From: G958295645 sp965242735
GTDB taxonomy: Bacteria; Gemmatimonadota; Gemmatimonadetes; Longimicrobiales; Gaopeijiaceae
Assembly (NCBI GenBank): GCA_965242735.1
Contig: OZ251497.1
Location: 248,001 to 312,000 of the forward strand
DNA: 64,000 nucleotides
Reading direction: 5' to 3'
Shown: one piece after another, positions 61,468 through 64,000 of the stretch
How positions within the stretch are numbered: position 1 is the first letter of the stretch
Layout: each line of letters opens with the position of its first letter
Notes under the pieces: model-generated
What the model saw: the letters and a program-made list of their open reading frames with translations, nothing else
What the model was told of the DNA's origin: nothing
Database searches by the model: none
Program-made: the position numbers and the translations under genes

Positions 61468-62934
61468 TCAGTCGTCGATCGCCTCTCGCAGGACGTCGAG
61501 CAGCAGGTCCACCGTTTCCTTGTGGGTTCGGAAGGAGAGGGCGGCGAAGCGCAACCAGATCTGGCCGCCCAAGTAGGTGGACGAGATGAACACGCGGCCG
61601 TCTGCGTGAACCCGCTCCACCAGCTCTTGATTGGCGGTGTTGGCGTTGCGGTCAGGCGGGACGTGCCGGAAGAGCGTCACGGAGAGTTCCGGGTCGGGTC
61701 CGATCTCGATGTGGGGCAGCTCTTGGACCCGTTCGTGGAAGTAGTGCGCCAGCCATATCTTTTCGCTCAAGCAGGCGCGGAAGGCCGCGACGCCGAAGAG
61801 CTGGAGCGGAAGCCACAGGCGCAAGGCGCGGAAGTGGCGGCTGAGCTCGGGCGAATGGTAGGCGGGCGACGGCGATTCCTCGCTCTCCCACGTGTCTCGC
61901 AGGTACGGCGGGGCTTGCCAATGGGCGTTGCGCAGAGCCTCGCGATCCTTCACCAGCACGGCGCCGGTCCCGTAGGGCAGGAAGAGGCCCTTGTGCGGGT
62001 CCAGGACCAGCGAGTCCGCCCGGTGAAGGTCGGACAGCGCCGCCGGCGCCTCGTCGGGGCACAGGGCGAAGAATCCGCCGTAGGCCGCGTCCACATGCAT
62101 CCAGAGCTCCTGGCCGGCGGTCACGGCGGCAATGTCGCCGACGGGGTCCACGGCGCCCGTGTCGGTCGTGCCCGCCGACGCCACCACCATGAACGGGCGC
62201 AGGCCGGCCTTGCGGTCCGCGGCGATCTTGCGCTCCAGGTCGTCCGGGATCATGCGGAACCGGTCGTCCATCTCGACATGCCGCACGATGCACTCGCGCA
62301 GTCCGGCGATGACCCGCGCCTTGCCGACGCTGTGATGGATGTGGCGCGTGCCGTAGACGACAGTGCGCGGCACGTCGGCGGCGCGAACGCCCAACGCTTC
62401 GCGGGCGGTCACGAGGCCGATCAGGTTGGCGATCGAGCCTCCGCTGGTCAGGTCGCCGCCCGTGCCCGGCGGGCAACCGACCAGGTCGGCCATCCAGTCC
62501 AGGAGCAGATTGCCCATCCGGACCGCGCCCGGCGACGCGAAGCAGATGCCCGCGAACCGATTGGCCACCGCCGCCATGTAGTCGCCCAGCGCCGCCGGGT
62601 AGATTCCGCCCCCGGGGATGTATCCCAGGTGCCCGCCCGCCGCCGGATTGAGCCCGAATCCGTCCACCGACCGCTCCACCAGCCCCACGAGCTCGCCAAT
62701 CGGTCGGCCTTCTTCGGCAATCGGAGCCTCCAGGATCTCCGCCGCCCCCTCGTCCGGCGTCACGTACGTCTTGGCCGTGGGCAATCCGTCCAGGAACCGT
62801 CGGCCGTAGCCCAAGACCTCTTCGTCCAACAGCTGCCGTTGCGCGGCGTCGGGTTCGAGGCGCTTGGACGCCGGGACTAGTTCGGCGATGCGCGCTTCGA
62901 TTTCCTGCAACGTCACGGGCGAGCCCTGCGTCAC
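61468..62934 (-). CDS. Group II PLP-dependent amino-acid decarboxylase
   Basis: A 488-residue enzyme of the aromatic-L-amino-acid/glutamate decarboxylase family. VDAAYGG holds Asp282, which pairs with the pyridine N of PLP, and DPHKGLFLP holds the Schiff-base Lys315. GGSIANLIGLVTAR, YGTRHIHHSVGKA and VASAGTTDTGAVDP are further PLP-pocket motifs. Substrates in the family are aromatic amino acids, histidine or glutamate, and the product would be the corresponding amine. The GTG start is the first available in frame. It lies 54 bases downstream of the fatty-acid desaturase and may be co-transcribed with it. Confidence 0.9.
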   Translation of the reverse strand: MTQGSPVTLQEIEARIAELVPASKRLEPDAAQRQLLDEEVLGYGRRFLDGLPTAKTYVTPDEGAAEILEAPIAEEGRPIGELVGLVERSVDGFGLNPAAGGHLGYIPGGGIYPAALGDYMAAVANRFAGICFASPGAVRMGNLLLDWMADLVGCPPGTGGDLTSGGSIANLIGLVTAREALGVRAADVPRTVVYGTRHIHHSVGKARVIAGLRECIVRHVEMDDRFRMIPDDLERKIAADRKAGLRPFMVVASAGTTDTGAVDPVGDIAAVTAGQELWMHVDAAYGGFFALCPDEAPAALSDLHRADSLVLDPHKGLFLPYGTGAVLVKDREALRNAHWQAPPYLRDTWESEESPSPAYHSPELSRHFRALRLWLPLQLFGVAAFRACLSEKIWLAHYFHERVQELPHIEIGPDPELSVTLFRHVPPDRNANTANQELVERVHADGRVFISSTYLGGQIWLRFAALSFRTHKETVDLLLDVLREAIDD

Positions 62935-62988
62935 CGCGTCATCGAGGAACGAGGGCTGGTCGCCGGCGCTTCTATTCGGTCCACGCCG

Positions 62989-64000
62989 TCACGCGCGGGC
63001 CGCCATGCGCAGACGCTTCCGATGCTCGCGGAACGAAATGAGCCTGCGGCGTCCCTCGTCCCAGAGCGCCAAGTTGAGGGTCTTGAACCCGTCGCGAATC
63101 GTCATGCGCTTGACCGGCCACAGTTCGCGGTTCTCGTCGTGGCAACGCTGTAGCCGATAGTTGGGAATTCGGCTGCTCAAGTGATGGACGTGGTGCAGAC
63201 CGATGTTCGCCGTGATCCACTGCAACGGCTTCGGCAGCTGAAGAAACGACGAGCCGTGAAGGCCGGCGTCGTAGTAGTTCCAGTCCTCGTGCCACTGCCA
63301 ATAAGCCTCGTCGAACTGGTGCTGGACATAGAACAGCCACACGCCGAGCGCGCATGCAAAGAAAGTGACGGGCGCCTGCACGAGCAGGAACCGGTCCAAA
63401 CCGATGGTCAGCCAGGCAAGAACCAAGAGCGCGGCCAAGGCGGCGTTGGTCCACCACACGGAACGCCATTCCCGCTTCCATGCCCGCGGCACATCCCATG
63501 GAAAGCGGTGCTTGATCAGAAAGTGGAACGCGGCGCCGGGTCCGAAGATGACGAACGGGTTGCGATAGATGCGGTACCCCAGCCGCATCCACGGCGACAT
63601 CGCCTCGTACTCCTCGACCGTCTTCGTGCTGATGTCGCCGAAGCCCCGCATGTCCAGGTCGCCCGAGTGAGCGTGATGGATCGCGTGCGTCTTGCGCCAG
63701 TAGTGGTAAGGCGTCAGCGCCAGCACCCCGATCACGAAGCCCACCGCGTTTGCCACCTTCTGGGACCGAAAGTACGACCCGTGCCCGCAGTCGTGCTGGA
63801 TCATGAAGAGCCGCATGAGGAAGGCGGCCGTCGGGATCGCAAGGATCAGCGTCAGCCAGTAGCCGACGGACAGGCTGAAGTAAGTCGCCGTCCAGCAGGC
63901 AGCGAAGGCCCCGGCGCTGACGGCCAGCTGCTTGGCGCTGCGGGCGTCGTCGGGGCCCAGGTAGGGCGAGAGAATCCTCTTCCAGCGCGCGACTTGTTCG
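62989..64000 (-). CDS. Fatty-acid desaturase, N-terminus cut by window end
   Basis: A membrane di-iron desaturase that introduces a double bond into acyl-lipid or acyl-CoA chains. Three His boxes are visible: HDCGHGS, HAIHHAHSGD and HHVHHLSSRIP. Hydrophobic segments flank them (AVGFVIGVLALTPYHYW and LAALLVLAWLTIGL). The frame continues upstream to the window edge as SAKQLAVSAGAFAACW and IPTAAFLMRLFM, so the MRLFM methionine is internal and the real start lies beyond base 64000. At least 337 codons are present. Confidence 0.9.
   Translation of the reverse strand, partial: EQVARWKRILSPYLGPDDARSAKQLAVSAGAFAACWTATYFSLSVGYWLTLILAIPTAAFLMRLFMIQHDCGHGSYFRSQKVANAVGFVIGVLALTPYHYWRKTHAIHHAHSGDLDMRGFGDISTKTVEEYEAMSPWMRLGYRIYRNPFVIFGPGAAFHFLIKHRFPWDVPRAWKREWRSVWWTNAALAALLVLAWLTIGLDRFLLVQAPVTFFACALGVWLFYVQHQFDEAYWQWHEDWNYYDAGLHGSSFLQLPKPLQWITANIGLHHVHHLSSRIPNYRLQRCHDENRELWPVKRMTIRDGFKTLNLALWDEGRRRLISFREHRKRLRMAARA

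Overview
The window is a high-G+C (close to 70% by eye) bacterial chromosome segment. Its gene set is an aerobic, protein- and lipid-degrading heterotroph of the kind seen in Gemmatimonadota: sortilin/VPS10-type BNR-propeller proteins, six-bladed beta-propeller lipoproteins, a DUF2723 membrane protein, M20 and M28 peptidases, and an aa3-type oxidase operon. A marine or host-associated member is possible. The phylum assignment is inferred from gene content; no rRNA or tRNA gene is visible.

Layout. 1-9.6 kb: an SMC-like coiled-coil protein, a DUF2723 protein coupled to a hydantoinase-type ATPase, trpE, an M20 peptidase. 9.6-20.3 kb: a PspA-like coiled-coil protein, a thiamine-dependent E1-alpha, a V4R-like protein, heme A synthase with a DUF420 protein, a long acyl-CoA dehydrogenase, a patatin, two envelope proteins. 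20.3-32 kb: two large BNR-propeller proteins each beside a DEDDh exonuclease, a third decayed exonuclease copy, an M28 peptidase and a metallo-beta-lactamase-fold enzyme. 32-34.8 kb: an A+T-richer restriction-modification island (C5 cytosine methyltransferase plus a NotI-family endonuclease) with a fossil adenine methylase beside it. 34.9-44.5 kb: 180-kDa-class NAD-glutamate dehydrogenase, PgeF, a small Cys protein, and 2-oxoglutarate dehydrogenase E1. 44.6-52.5 kb: a tightly coupled run from a solute-binding lipoprotein through a triheme cytochrome c to cytochrome oxidase subunits. 52.5-53.7 kb: an A+T-rich islet with a Clp-fold serine proteinase and a small unknown protein. 53.7-60.3 kb: a TlpA-like protein, a hydrolase-cupin fusion, a DUF3052 protein, two propeller lipoproteins, an S1/P1-like nuclease. 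60.3-61.4 kb: a DprA-like gene followed by a decayed phosphoribosyltransferase. 61.4-64 kb: a PLP decarboxylase and a fatty-acid desaturase cut by the window end.

How the parts work together. Glutamate dehydrogenase feeds 2-oxoglutarate to the SucA E1, and the electrons can leave through the cytochrome oxidase, whose heme A needs the CtaA encoded at 12.8 kb. Translational coupling is pervasive: at least eleven neighbouring gene pairs share a 4-base ATGA or GTGA stop/start overlap, and these overlaps fix several start sites and expose a 78-codon gene at 40.4 kb and a 61-residue gene at 47.8 kb.

The most unusual material is the set of foreign islets, all recognisable by lower G+C: the NotI-like R-M pair, the Clp-fold protease pair and the DprA-phosphoribosyltransferase pair, the last apparently broken. 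Six gene-boundary regions also carry short imperfect direct repeats with a period of 61-82 bp.
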